Below are positions 7,159 through 15,641 of a DNA stretch of 24,928 nt, in pieces. Where the stretch lies: NCBI GenBank assembly GCA_002350855.1, contig DEFM01000031.1, positions 1,562 through 26,489 on the forward strand. Reading direction: 5' to 3'. The position numbers were made by a program, and so were the translations under genes. The notes under the pieces were generated by a model, which was given only the letters and a program-made list of their open reading frames with translations, ran no database searches and was not told where the DNA came from. This DNA comes from Prevotellaceae bacterium UBA2852 (GTDB taxonomy: Bacteria; Bacteroidota; Bacteroidia; Bacteroidales; Bacteroidaceae). The stretch's first letter is position 1, and the number at the start of each line of letters is the position of its first letter.

Positions 7159-9378
7159 ATGAATTCGGTTTGTAAGTATCCTACACTCGCTAAGCCTTCA
7201 GGAATAACATTAGAGCAACATACGCTCGATGTTATTCGTGAAGGTGAAGCGTTGTGTGGCGATTTCATCGCTCTAAAATACTATAAGCGGATAAGAAAGA
7301 ACCTGAAAGAAAGAGTGACACTTATCTGTAAATATCACGACGTTGGGAAAAAAACGGATAGATGGCAAGTGGCTTGTCAAAAAGACTATGAAGAATACAT
7401 TAAAGACCCCCATTCGTTTGTAGGCGAGAATTTAAGGACTGTCGGCATTAGACATGAACTGTATTCTGCTATAGAAGCCAAACGGGTTAAAATGCCGTTG
7501 TCTTTAATTGCAGCGATTGCAGCACATCATGGGAAAATGACAGTTGCAAGCGAGGAACGTTGGCAAACACCTGATATAAAAGAAATATGGAGCGAGCTAA
7601 AAAGACTATCATGGCAGCAACTATCTATTGAAGAAATTATTGGTCTGCAATACGAATATTCTGCCTTACGAGCCTTGCTGCAGTTTGCAGATCATCGTGC
7701 CAGCGCAAGAGAAGAGGGGGATTTTGTTCCTGAAATAAAGTCTTTCAGTTACAAATTCCCTCATTCATCGATGCGACCGGTACAAAAACTGATTGCAGAT
7801 AACTGGCAAAGGGACTTACTTTTATTGAGGGCACCTACAGGAGCCGGCAAAACAGACGCTTCTTTATTATGGGCACAACTCCAGATGGAGAATCAACGAG
7901 CAAATCGCTTAGTAATCGCTATGCCCACACGTTTCACATCGAATGCTCTTTCCATCAGTGTAGCAGAGAGTCTCTCAGATACAGGACTGTATCATTCCAG
8001 CGCTTGGTTCAGCAAATTCCATCAGGAGGTAAAGGAGGGTCATGTCGACTTGACAAAGGCAAAGAAAGAGCATGAACTTGCTCGTCTGCTAGAAACTCCT
8101 GTTACAGTTTGTACTATTGACCATTTATTAATGGCTTTAACGCTTACAAGAGAAGACCACCATCTAATAACATTCAACTTAGCCAATTCATGTTTGGTTA
8201 TAGATGAAGCTGACTTTTATGATGAGTTTACTCAAGCAAACATATTAGTACTTTTGAAAGCTCTCAAAGAATGGAATGTGCCAGTTCTCCTAATGAGTGC
8301 GTCTTTACCGGAATCCGTATTGAAAGACTATCAATCCATAGGATATGATGTGGATAGGATTCTCACAGACCATTCGGATGAAGAACGTTATCGTTTTGAA
8401 ATCAAAGATATAGTAGATTATTCAGCAGTTAATGAGCTTGAAGACATCCTTGAATTAATGATAAATAAGGGCAACGGGATCATCTATGCTAATACTATTG
8501 ACAAGGCATTTGAATTTCTATCATGGTTACAAAATCGCAATTATACAGACATTATCGTTTACCACAGCAGGTTTACAGAACCAGATAAACAGGCAAAAGA
8601 AGCTAAACTGATTGATGCTCTTGGCAAAGATGCGTGGAAGGAAGGTCGTGCACATGGCATCGCCATTATGACACAGATAGGAGAGATGAGCATTAACATC
8701 AGTTCCGACATCATGATTTCCGATTTGTGTCCTATTGATAGATTGATACAAAGAGCTGGTCGTCTTTGCCGTTTCACTAAAGAACAATTAGGCGAATTAT
8801 ACGTTGTCCGTCCTCATAAGGATGGCGCATTATATCCAGCTCCTTATGGAACGCCGAACAAAAATGAAAAGGTTTGGGATGCGTGTGAAGCCTTTAACTT
8901 GACTAATCAACTAATAGAAAAAAGAAAGTATAATTCCTTAGGATTGTTAGCTTTGCTTAATAAAATATATAATAAAGGAACCGACTTTAATGTAAAAGCC
9001 CATAAGAATGCTAAGCATTTGGAAGAGTATTTTATGTTTAACTGGCTAATTGGGTCAAAAGAAAGAACGAAGGAAGATGACACTTCAAATCAATTTTGGA
9101 AGAGCAGAGATATCCTTCCTCAGGAGAGTGTTTATGTAATGAAACCTGATAATTCGTATTTTAAGAATTGGCACGAGTTTGAGGAATATAAAATTCTATC
9201 CTCAATAGATATTCCATTATATCTGATTCAAAAAGCACAAAAAAGCCACATTGTAGATTCTGTGGAAATCTCCATAGGATTGGATTATACAGAATGTATA
9301 AATGTGATACGAGATGGATTCTATAACGAGACACAAGGCCTTTCGTTATCTATTAACAATGATTCAAACTTTTTATAA
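7159..9378 (+). CDS. cas3: CRISPR-associated nuclease-helicase Cas3 (HD + DExH)
   Basis: The product has 739 residues. The N-terminal HD nuclease has H21, then KYHDVGKK with H60-D61, RHELYSA and AAHHGKM further on. The helicase has Walker A APTGAGKT at about 225-232, motif II DEAD at about 349-352 (LVIDEADFYDE), motif III MSASLPES, and motif VI QRAGRLCR at about 531-538. Cas3 is recruited by Cascade, unwinds the target and degrades it 3' to 5'. All key residues are present, so it looks active. The start ATG 7159 lies 16 bases after cas7. The stop is only two bases before a short RhuM-like ORF, so the following genes are probably on the same transcript. Confidence 0.95.
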   Translation: MNSVCKYPTLAKPSGITLEQHTLDVIREGEALCGDFIALKYYKRIRKNLKERVTLICKYHDVGKKTDRWQVACQKDYEEYIKDPHSFVGENLRTVGIRHELYSAIEAKRVKMPLSLIAAIAAHHGKMTVASEERWQTPDIKEIWSELKRLSWQQLSIEEIIGLQYEYSALRALLQFADHRASAREEGDFVPEIKSFSYKFPHSSMRPVQKLIADNWQRDLLLLRAPTGAGKTDASLLWAQLQMENQRANRLVIAMPTRFTSNALSISVAESLSDTGLYHSSAWFSKFHQEVKEGHVDLTKAKKEHELARLLETPVTVCTIDHLLMALTLTREDHHLITFNLANSCLVIDEADFYDEFTQANILVLLKALKEWNVPVLLMSASLPESVLKDYQSIGYDVDRILTDHSDEERYRFEIKDIVDYSAVNELEDILELMINKGNGIIYANTIDKAFEFLSWLQNRNYTDIIVYHSRFTEPDKQAKEAKLIDALGKDAWKEGRAHGIAIMTQIGEMSINISSDIMISDLCPIDRLIQRAGRLCRFTKEQLGELYVVRPHKDGALYPAPYGTPNKNEKVWDACEAFNLTNQLIEKRKYNSLGLLALLNKIYNKGTDFNVKAHKNAKHLEEYFMFNWLIGSKERTKEDDTSNQFWKSRDILPQESVYVMKPDNSYFKNWHEFEEYKILSSIDIPLYLIQKAQKSHIVDSVEISIGLDYTECINVIRDGFYNETQGLSLSINNDSNFL

Positions 9379-9380
9379 CC

Positions 9381-9476
9381 ATGACCGACCAACCTTCAAA
9401 TATCATCATCTACAACACCGCCGATGGTCTGGCATCGGTGGCGTTGTATGCCCGTGACGGCAAATTATACTACTAA
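9381..9476 (+). pseudogene. Truncated N-terminus of a RhuM-family protein (31 codons)
   Basis: ATG 9381 to TAA 9474-9476. The product starts MTDQPSNIIIYNTADG and ends VALYARDGKLYY. It lines up with residues of about 14-38 of the intact RhuM gene just downstream (EFLIFQ...GIEVMYAEDTIWCTQ), so the two represent the same part of the family fold. It is in the same frame as the intact gene, with one stop and one codon between them. It may be a relic of a second RhuM copy, or a short leader peptide. It starts two bases after the cas3 stop. Confidence 0.55.
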
Positions 9477-9479
9477 AAT

Positions 9480-10511
9480 ATGGTTACACGAAAAGAAATA
9501 AGAAACAGTACAGCTGAGTTCCTCATCTTCCAAGCTGAGGCGAAAGAGCAGGGAATTGAAGTGATGTATGCCGAAGATACAATTTGGTGTACACAGAAAG
9601 CGATGGCTGCACTCTTCGATGTTGGAGTACCGGCCATCAGCAAGCATCTGGCAAATGTGTTTGAGACAGGTGAACTAAAAGAAGATGCAACTATTTCCAA
9701 AATGGAAACAGTTCAACAAGAGGGCAATCGCGAGGTGAAACGTATGGTCGTGATGTATAAACTTGACGCTATCATCGCTGTGGGCTATCGTGTGAACAGC
9801 ATCCGTGCCACCCAGTTCCGCCAATGGGCCACAAGCGTCCTTCGAGAGTTTGCCATCCGTGGTTATGTGCTTGATAGGAAGCGCATGGAGAATGGTGCTT
9901 TCTTAGGTGAGGACTATTTTGAGCACCTGCTGGCAGAGATTCGTGAGATTCGTCTTTCTGAGCGACGCTTCTACCAGAAGCTCACTGATATCTATGCCAC
10001 CAGCATGGATTATAACAAAGATGCACCTACCACACGGCTGTTTTTCAAGCGCATTCAAAATAAGATGCACTATGCTGTGCACCAGCATACGGCAGCGGAG
10101 CTCATCATGGAGCGTGCTGATGCCGAGAAGGAACACATGGGGCTGACTACTTGGGAGAATGCGCCTGATGGAAAAATAGTTAAGACGGATGTTTCTATTG
10201 CCAAGAATTATCTGAACGAGATGGAACTCGAAGATATGGGGCATATTGTAACCGCTGTGCTTGATTTTGCCGAGAGCCGAGCCAAACGCCATATACCTAT
10301 GACGATGGAGGATTGGGCGAAACGTATTGATGCTTATCTGAGCAGCGACGAGCGACCTTTGCTGGACGATGCCGGTAGCGTGAGCCACGAAGAGGCTGTG
10401 CTACATGCAGAGACGGAGTTTGAGAAATATCGTATTATTCAGGACCAATTGTTCCAAAGTGATTTTGACAGATATTTGGGAGCATTGCCGTTTGAAGAAG
10501 ACAACAAATAA
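9480..10511 (+). CDS. RhuM-family protein embedded in the cas operon
   Basis: The product has 343 residues, full length for the virulence-RhuM family (named after a Salmonella pathogenicity island gene). A helix-turn-helix-like segment DTIWCTQKAMAALFDVGVPA (33-52) continues into ISKHLANVFETGEL. It is followed by YRVNSIRATQFRQWATSVLR and the family's conserved C-terminal block HYAVHQHTAAELIMERAD with MGLTTW. The biochemical role of RhuM is not known; the HTH suggests DNA binding. The family is often found as cargo in variable loci, including restriction-modification operons, as I recall. Here it sits with 11 bases to cas4 and no terminator or transposase around it, so it should be co-transcribed with cas3 and cas4-cas1-cas2. 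It is not a known Cas protein. Confidence 0.85.
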   Translation: MVTRKEIRNSTAEFLIFQAEAKEQGIEVMYAEDTIWCTQKAMAALFDVGVPAISKHLANVFETGELKEDATISKMETVQQEGNREVKRMVVMYKLDAIIAVGYRVNSIRATQFRQWATSVLREFAIRGYVLDRKRMENGAFLGEDYFEHLLAEIREIRLSERRFYQKLTDIYATSMDYNKDAPTTRLFFKRIQNKMHYAVHQHTAAELIMERADAEKEHMGLTTWENAPDGKIVKTDVSIAKNYLNEMELEDMGHIVTAVLDFAESRAKRHIPMTMEDWAKRIDAYLSSDERPLLDDAGSVSHEEAVLHAETEFEKYRIIQDQLFQSDFDRYLGALPFEEDNK

Positions 10512-10522
10512 ATTTTGAAGAG

Positions 10523-11038
10523 ATGACACCAACAGGCACCCACTTCAATTATTACCAACTATGCCACAGGAAGCTTTGGCTGTTCGCGAACGGCATCAAC
10601 ATGGAGCATACCAGTGACGCTGTCTATGACGGAAAATTGATTCATGAGGATAGTTATCCACACCGTTCGGAACGATTGGAGGAAGTAGCGATTGGGGGTA
10701 TTAAAGTGGATTATTTCGATGCGAAAAGAAAAGTCATCCACGAGATCAAACGTTCAGATAAAGTAGAGAAAGCGCATGAATGGCAGGTCAAGTACTACAT
10801 ATATGTGTTCGAGCAAAATGGCATAGAGGGGTGTACAGGATTGCTGGAATATCCAACAATGCGACAAACAATGTCTGTGGCGTTGACAGATGAAGATCGT
10901 AAGGAAATACAGAGAATAGAGCAAGAAATCTGCGACATCATTGAATCGGATATTTGTCCGCCTCTTGATAAGAAGCGCATCTGCAAAGCGTGCAGCTACT
11001 ATGACTTTTGTTTCACTACAGAACCTGACGAGGCATGA
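10523..11038 (+). CDS. cas4: CRISPR adaptation exonuclease Cas4
   Basis: The product has 171 residues. It is a RecB-like nuclease with four Fe-S ligands: C14 and the C-terminal C154, C157 and C163 (RICKACSYYDFCF). Nuclease residues are H41, D63 or D66 in KVDYFD, E74 and K76 in HEIKRS, and Q88 followed by Y91. Cas4 trims prespacers and selects the PAM together with Cas1-Cas2. The stop overlaps the cas1 start (ATGA at 11035-11038), typical of the adaptation module. Confidence 0.95.
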   Translation: MTPTGTHFNYYQLCHRKLWLFANGINMEHTSDAVYDGKLIHEDSYPHRSERLEEVAIGGIKVDYFDAKRKVIHEIKRSDKVEKAHEWQVKYYIYVFEQNGIEGCTGLLEYPTMRQTMSVALTDEDRKEIQRIEQEICDIIESDICPPLDKKRICKACSYYDFCFTTEPDEA

Positions 11039-12051
11039 AAAAGTCTTTCTACTTGTTTAATCCAGGCATGATGGAACGCAAGGACAACACCTTGAAGTTC
11101 ACTCCTTTTGCTATAGATGAGGATGGTACTGAACATGCTGGACAACCTCGTTATCTGCCCGTGGAGGACATCAGCGAATTTTATTGCTTTGGTTCACTAA
11201 AGGCGAATAGTTCTCTGTTTAATTTTCTGGGGCAGAAAGACATATGTATGCATTTCTTCGACTATTATGAGAATTATACTGGGTCGTTCATGCCTCGTGA
11301 CTCGTTGCTTTCTGGACGTATGCTCTTGGCTCAAACCGCAGCGTATCAGAACAAAAAGAAGAGGTTGGCGATTGCACAGAAGTTCATTGAAGGGGCGGCA
11401 TATAACATGGTGCGCAATCTGATGTATTACAATCGTCGAGGAAAGGACATGGCGGAAATCATTCAGATTATTCATGAGTTGGAGAAGAAAATCCCTGAGA
11501 CAACGGATATTGATGAACTGATGGGTGTAGAGGGACAAATCAGAAAGACCTATTATGAAGCTTTCGATTTAATTCTGAATGACTTTCAAATGGGTGAACG
11601 AACAAAACAACCTCCGCAAAATGAGGTGAATGCGCTTATTTCATTTGGCAACATGATGTGTTATAGCCAATGCCTGAGAGCTATTCATCAGACACAACTC
11701 AACCCAACCATCAGCTATCTGCACACGCCAGGAGAGAGACGTTACTCATTGTGTTTGGACATTTCGGAAATCTTTAAGCCCATCATTATTGACAGGGTTA
11801 TCTTTAGGGTTCTCAATCGAAAAGAGATTCAAGAGAAGCATTTTGACAGGAAGCTGAATCGATGTTTGTTAAATGATGCAGGAAAGAAAATCTTTGTACG
11901 AGCTATAGAGGACAAATTGGAAGAGACGTTTCAGCATAAGTCATTGGGACGAAAGGTGAGTTTTCGCCATCTGATAAAGTTAGAATGCTATAAATTGGCA
12001 AAACATTTGCTTGGTATGGAAGAATATAAACCTTTTAAGATGTATTGGTAG
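11035..12051 (+). CDS. cas1: CRISPR integrase Cas1
   Basis: The product has 338 residues, usual for type I-B Cas1. The metal-binding catalytic triad is E166 (GVEGQIRKTYYEAF), H230 (YLHTPGERR) and E245 (LDISEIFKP). The N-terminal beta domain (MKKSFYLFNPGMM) and the helical C-terminal domain are complete. Cas1 inserts new spacers at the leader end of the array as a Cas1-Cas2 complex. It overlaps cas4 by four bases and lies four bases before cas2. Confidence 0.96.
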   Translation: MKKSFYLFNPGMMERKDNTLKFTPFAIDEDGTEHAGQPRYLPVEDISEFYCFGSLKANSSLFNFLGQKDICMHFFDYYENYTGSFMPRDSLLSGRMLLAQTAAYQNKKKRLAIAQKFIEGAAYNMVRNLMYYNRRGKDMAEIIQIIHELEKKIPETTDIDELMGVEGQIRKTYYEAFDLILNDFQMGERTKQPPQNEVNALISFGNMMCYSQCLRAIHQTQLNPTISYLHTPGERRYSLCLDISEIFKPIIIDRVIFRVLNRKEIQEKHFDRKLNRCLLNDAGKKIFVRAIEDKLEETFQHKSLGRKVSFRHLIKLECYKLAKHLLGMEEYKPFKMYW

Positions 12052-12055
12052 AAGT

Positions 12056-12319
12056 ATGTATGTGATTCTTGTTTATGATTTTGGAGAAAAGCGTGTCAGC
12101 AAGATGCTGAAGCTATGCCGAAAATATCTGAATTGGATACAGAATTCTGTATTTGAAGGTGAAATATCGGAAGTAAAACTTAAAGAGTTATTACAGAATG
12201 CCCATCAATTTATTGATAAAACAGAGGATAGTATTATATTGTTCAAGCATCCTTCACAAGTGTGCATGGAGAAGGAGGTGATTGGACAAGAACGATGCAC
12301 AATAGATGTGTTTTTGTAA
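12056..12319 (+). CDS. cas2: CRISPR-associated Cas2
   Basis: I take ATG 12056 (MYVILVYDFGEKRVSKMLKL) as start because it follows the cas1 stop by four bases and gives the normal 87-residue Cas2; the longer frame from 12011 would lie inside cas1. The ferredoxin-like strand YVILVYD with its conserved Asp is present, and the C-terminus ends CTIDVFL. Cas2 is the structural core of the integrase complex. Confidence 0.95.
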   Translation: MYVILVYDFGEKRVSKMLKLCRKYLNWIQNSVFEGEISEVKLKELLQNAHQFIDKTEDSIILFKHPSQVCMEKEVIGQERCTIDVFL

Positions 12320-12526
12320 TGTCGATGTCTCATTTAGAAGTGTGTTTTTATTAATATCGTAAAAAACAATTGTAGAAAACGGCTTAAAATCAATAATTTA
12401 TCTCTAATGTCAATCTTTCAGTCATTTTTTATCATTAACCATCGACATTAAAAGTTACAAAAAAGTATTATATTTGTAATCACTAACCAAATGAAAATCA
12501 ATAAACCTTCTGTAATATCTGACAGG
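12320..12526 (+). promoter_or_regulatory. CRISPR leader
   Basis: A/T-rich non-coding stretch of 207 bases between cas2 and the first repeat. A TATATTTG-type -7 element (TATATTTG at 12469-12476) would start array transcription about 45 bases before repeat 1; no clear -33 element is seen. An 11-bp inverted repeat, TAATGTCGATG at 12317-12327 and CATCGACATTA at 12440-12450, spans most of the leader. Its left arm begins at the cas2 stop codon. Confidence 0.8.
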
Positions 12527-15294
12527 GTTATAATCGTACTTATATAGAATTGAAAAATGCTCAGAAGAGCCTCCAATTCACGGGATGCTCAGGTTATAAT
12601 CGTACTTATATAGAATTGAAAACTTGTTTTCCCTACCTATGCCGATGTTCGTTTTTCGTTATAATCGTACTTATATAGAATTGAAAATGTGGTAAATGCG
12701 CTCAATGCGTTGCCCAGAAGATGTTATAATCGTACTTATATAGAATTGAAAAATGTTCTACGGTCCTGACGGTAATACTGCTCAACGTTATAATCGTACT
12801 TATATAGAATTGAAAAAGTAGAAGAATAGCTAGAATCAAAGTGACGAGATGTTATAATCGTACTTATATAGAATTGAAAAATAAAAATGCCTAAACTTAA
12901 CAAGTGTTGTTTAATTGTTATAATCGTACTTATATAGAATTGAAAATTTATAGCTGATACTGCTTATACTGCTTTTGCTACTGTTATAATCGTACTTATA
13001 TAGAATTGAAAATAAGAAACAGCGACCAAAATATAATTATAGAAAGGTTATAATCGTACTTATATAGAATTGAAAAATGTTTGCTTCTGAAGGAGGAGAC
13101 ATTGTAATCAACTGTTATAATCGTACTTATATAGAATTGAAAAGACGTGGATTCTTTATACGGATTGGATTAACACACATGTTATAATCGTACTTATATA
13201 GAATTGAAAATCATTTTTAAGAAGTGATTAATAATAACTTAACTGTTATAATCGTACTTATATAGAATTGAAAAGTTAGACAACGCAGGCGGTTTTTAGA
13301 AACACTTTAGGTTATAATCGTACTTATATAGAATTGAAAACAGAACTTTATGTCTGGCGATTTCTGTCGTGGTGCTGTTATAATCGTACTTATATAGAAT
13401 TGAAAATCTTTATAAGACGGGTCCGTTCTATTCTGCATACGTTATAATCGTACTTATATAGAATTGAAAAATAATAGAAGCACCTAAACCATTTGACGCA
13501 AGAATAGTTATAATCGTACTTATATAGAATTGAAAAGGCATCTCAGCCGTGAATGGCCGTGCCTCGTATCGTTATAATCGTACTTATATAGAATTGAAAA
13601 CACGCTGACGTGGTAGCCTTTGTCTTTAATGCAGGTTATAATCGTACTTATATAGAATTGAAAATAAAGAAACGCACGAGGAAATCAACCGTAAGGAACG
13701 TTATAATCGTACTTATATAGAATTGAAATTGAGCAAGACCTTCGCATAGTATATTCACAAGTTCGTTATAATCGTACTTATATAGAATTGAAATGCAGAA
13801 TCCTGCAACCTCCAGATGCGAGAGCCGCAGGGTTATAATCGTACTTATATAGAATTGAAATATGGAAATACGCACCACTTTTCACACAGTTGATTTCGTT
13901 ATAATCGTACTTATATAGAATTGAAATTGATCTGAAGAGGAACTTCTTTAGTGCCGAGATAGTTATAATCGTACTTATATAGAATTGAAATACCTTTATT
14001 ATCACGATTATAAGCTTCACGCTCAGTTATAATCGTACTTATATAGAATTGAAATGAAGAAGAAGAATTATTAGTTACTTGCTGAACAAGTTATAATCGT
14101 ACTTATATAGAATTGAAATACAGCACCATCTGCTATATTAAAAGAATTAGAGGGTTATAATCGTACTTATATAGAATTGAAATCAAGCTCTAATACAGGC
14201 TATAACTTCAACCCCAAGGGGTTATAATCGTACTTATATAGAATTGAAATTCAAGTAAGTTATTTTCATCCATAAAAAATTCGAGTTATAATCGTACTTA
14301 TATAGAATTGAAATCGGGGTAGTGTAAGACTCTGCATCCACCTCTGGTGGGTTATAATCGTACTTATATAGAATTGAAATGATACATTTCAACCTCTCAT
14401 GCGACTTTTCTGTCGTTATAATCGTACTTATATAGAATTGAAATCAGCGGTTTAGTATAGAAAACCGCAGCGGTTTAGTATAGTTATAATCGTACTTATA
14501 TAGAATTGAAATTTTTCCGTTTCCCCTTATTATTTTATAAACGTTCCGTTATAATCGTACTTATATAGAATTGAAATTGATGTCTGTTGCTTCTTGGTCA
14601 TATCACATTCTTCGTTATAATCGTACTTATATAGAATTGAAATTGAAAGAATTTTCCCAAATTCCTCAATTCTGGCAATGTTATAATCGTACTTATATAG
14701 AATTGAAATATGCCATTGAGCGCATCGACCAGACCATCACATCGGTTATAATCGTACTTATATAGAATTGAAATTCGCTCAGAACGGTATCGCAACCAAG
14801 GACGCTACCGTTATAATCGTACTTATATAGAATTGAAATTATGGTATAATTGCATCAGATTTGAATAATTATTGTTATAATCGTACTTATATAGAATTGA
14901 AATAGTAAAGTACCATATAAATCGAACTGCTGTTCAACGTTATAATCGTACTTATATAGAATTGAAATGGAATAACAAAAAATACCGCAAAAAACATCTA
15001 TCGTTATAATCGTACTTATATAGAATTGAAATAAACTCAACATTATACTGATGTTGCTTAGCAAGAGTTATAATCGTACTTATATAGAATTGAAATTACG
15101 TATCAGGTCGTAACGTTTGCGATGTACTGCCGTTATAATCGTACTTATATAGAATTGAAATGCATCCCATATCTCCACCTCCAGCTTAGGCATCTTACGT
15201 TATAATCGTACTTATATAGAATTGAAATGAGCCTCAGCATTGGCAGCTTTAGCCGCAGCCGTACGTTATAATCGTACTTATATAGAATCGAAAT
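12527..15294 (+). CRISPR. CRISPR array, 43 repeats and 42 spacers, type I-B
   Basis: The repeat is 30 bp, beginning GTTATAATCG and ending GAATTGAAAW. Spacers are 34 (16 of them), 35, 36, 37 or 38 bp. Repeats 1-18 (12527-13664) end in A at position 30; repeats 19-43 (13700-15294) end in T, without exception. Other positions are identical except in the last repeat (15265-15294), which has C for T at position 25, marking the trailer end. The GAATTGAAA end, the leader position and the cas gene direction all agree on plus-strand transcription. If Cas6 cuts eight bases from the repeat end, the crRNA handle is ATTGAAAA or ATTGAAAT. The high uniformity and the complete cas1-cas2-cas4 set point to a recently active array. 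Confidence 0.98.
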
Positions 15295-15356
15295 TAAGAG
15301 GGAAGATGTAAGATGTAAGAGGGAAGGGGAAACTTTTCCCTAAAGAGTGCCTGAAT
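15295..15356. repeat. Low-complexity GATGTAA-type repeat after the array
   Basis: Short runs of AAGATGTAAGATGTAAGAGG type sequence (15296-15330) start directly at the end of the last CRISPR repeat. The same kind of sequence appears at 16936-17060 and 17452-17540. Confidence 0.6.
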
Positions 15357-15532
15357 CCACAAATGACCGAACAAAATCTCCACAAACGACCGAACAAAAT
15401 CTCTACAAATGACCGAACAAAATCTCCACAAACGACCGAACAAAATCTCCACAAATGACCGAACAAAATCTCTACAAATGACCGAACAAAATCTCCACAA
15501 ACGACCGAACAAAATCTCCACAAACGACCGAA
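15357..15532. repeat. 23-bp tandem repeat (VNTR), 7.65 copies
   Basis: Seven complete units and one partial unit follow each other exactly (unit starts 15357, 15380, 15403, 15426, 15449, 15472, 15495, 15518). Each has the core GACCGAACAAAATCT, with variation only at unit positions 2 (C/T) and 8 (T/C). It ends 14 bp before the -33 element of the ATPase gene, so copy number might affect its expression. Minus-strand ORFs across it are artefacts of the periodicity. Confidence 0.9.
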
Positions 15533-15546
15533 AAGTTTCAGAATTA

Positions 15547-15578
15547 TTTGCGCAATCTAATAATAATCAGTAATTTTG
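15547..15578 (+). promoter_or_regulatory. Promoter of the AAA/DUF4143 ATPase gene
   Basis: TTTG at 15547-15550, 20 bases, then TAATTTTG at 15571-15578. The start site would be near 15585, so starts within or upstream of the -7 element are excluded. Confidence 0.7.
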
Positions 15579-15641
15579 CGGCATAAATACATCAAAGCTG
15601 CTTATGCTGTGATGCAGCTGAAACAAAGATGCTCAAATAAT

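Noticed and set aside
9381..10511. Reading the RhuM gene as one protein from 9381 with stop readthrough
   Set aside because: The segment before the stop duplicates the N-terminal region of the intact gene, so a fused product would contain the same part twice.
13648..15064. ORFs of 60-80 codons on both strands inside the CRISPR array with repeated ISILYKYDYN or YNRTYIELK peptides
   Set aside because: They are made only by translating the CRISPR repeats; the peptide period equals the repeat-spacer unit.
15278..15523. Two minus-strand ORFs with Cys/Phe/Trp-rich repeated peptides
   Set aside because: They result from the 23-bp VNTR, whose period shifts frame each unit; there is no start context or similarity.
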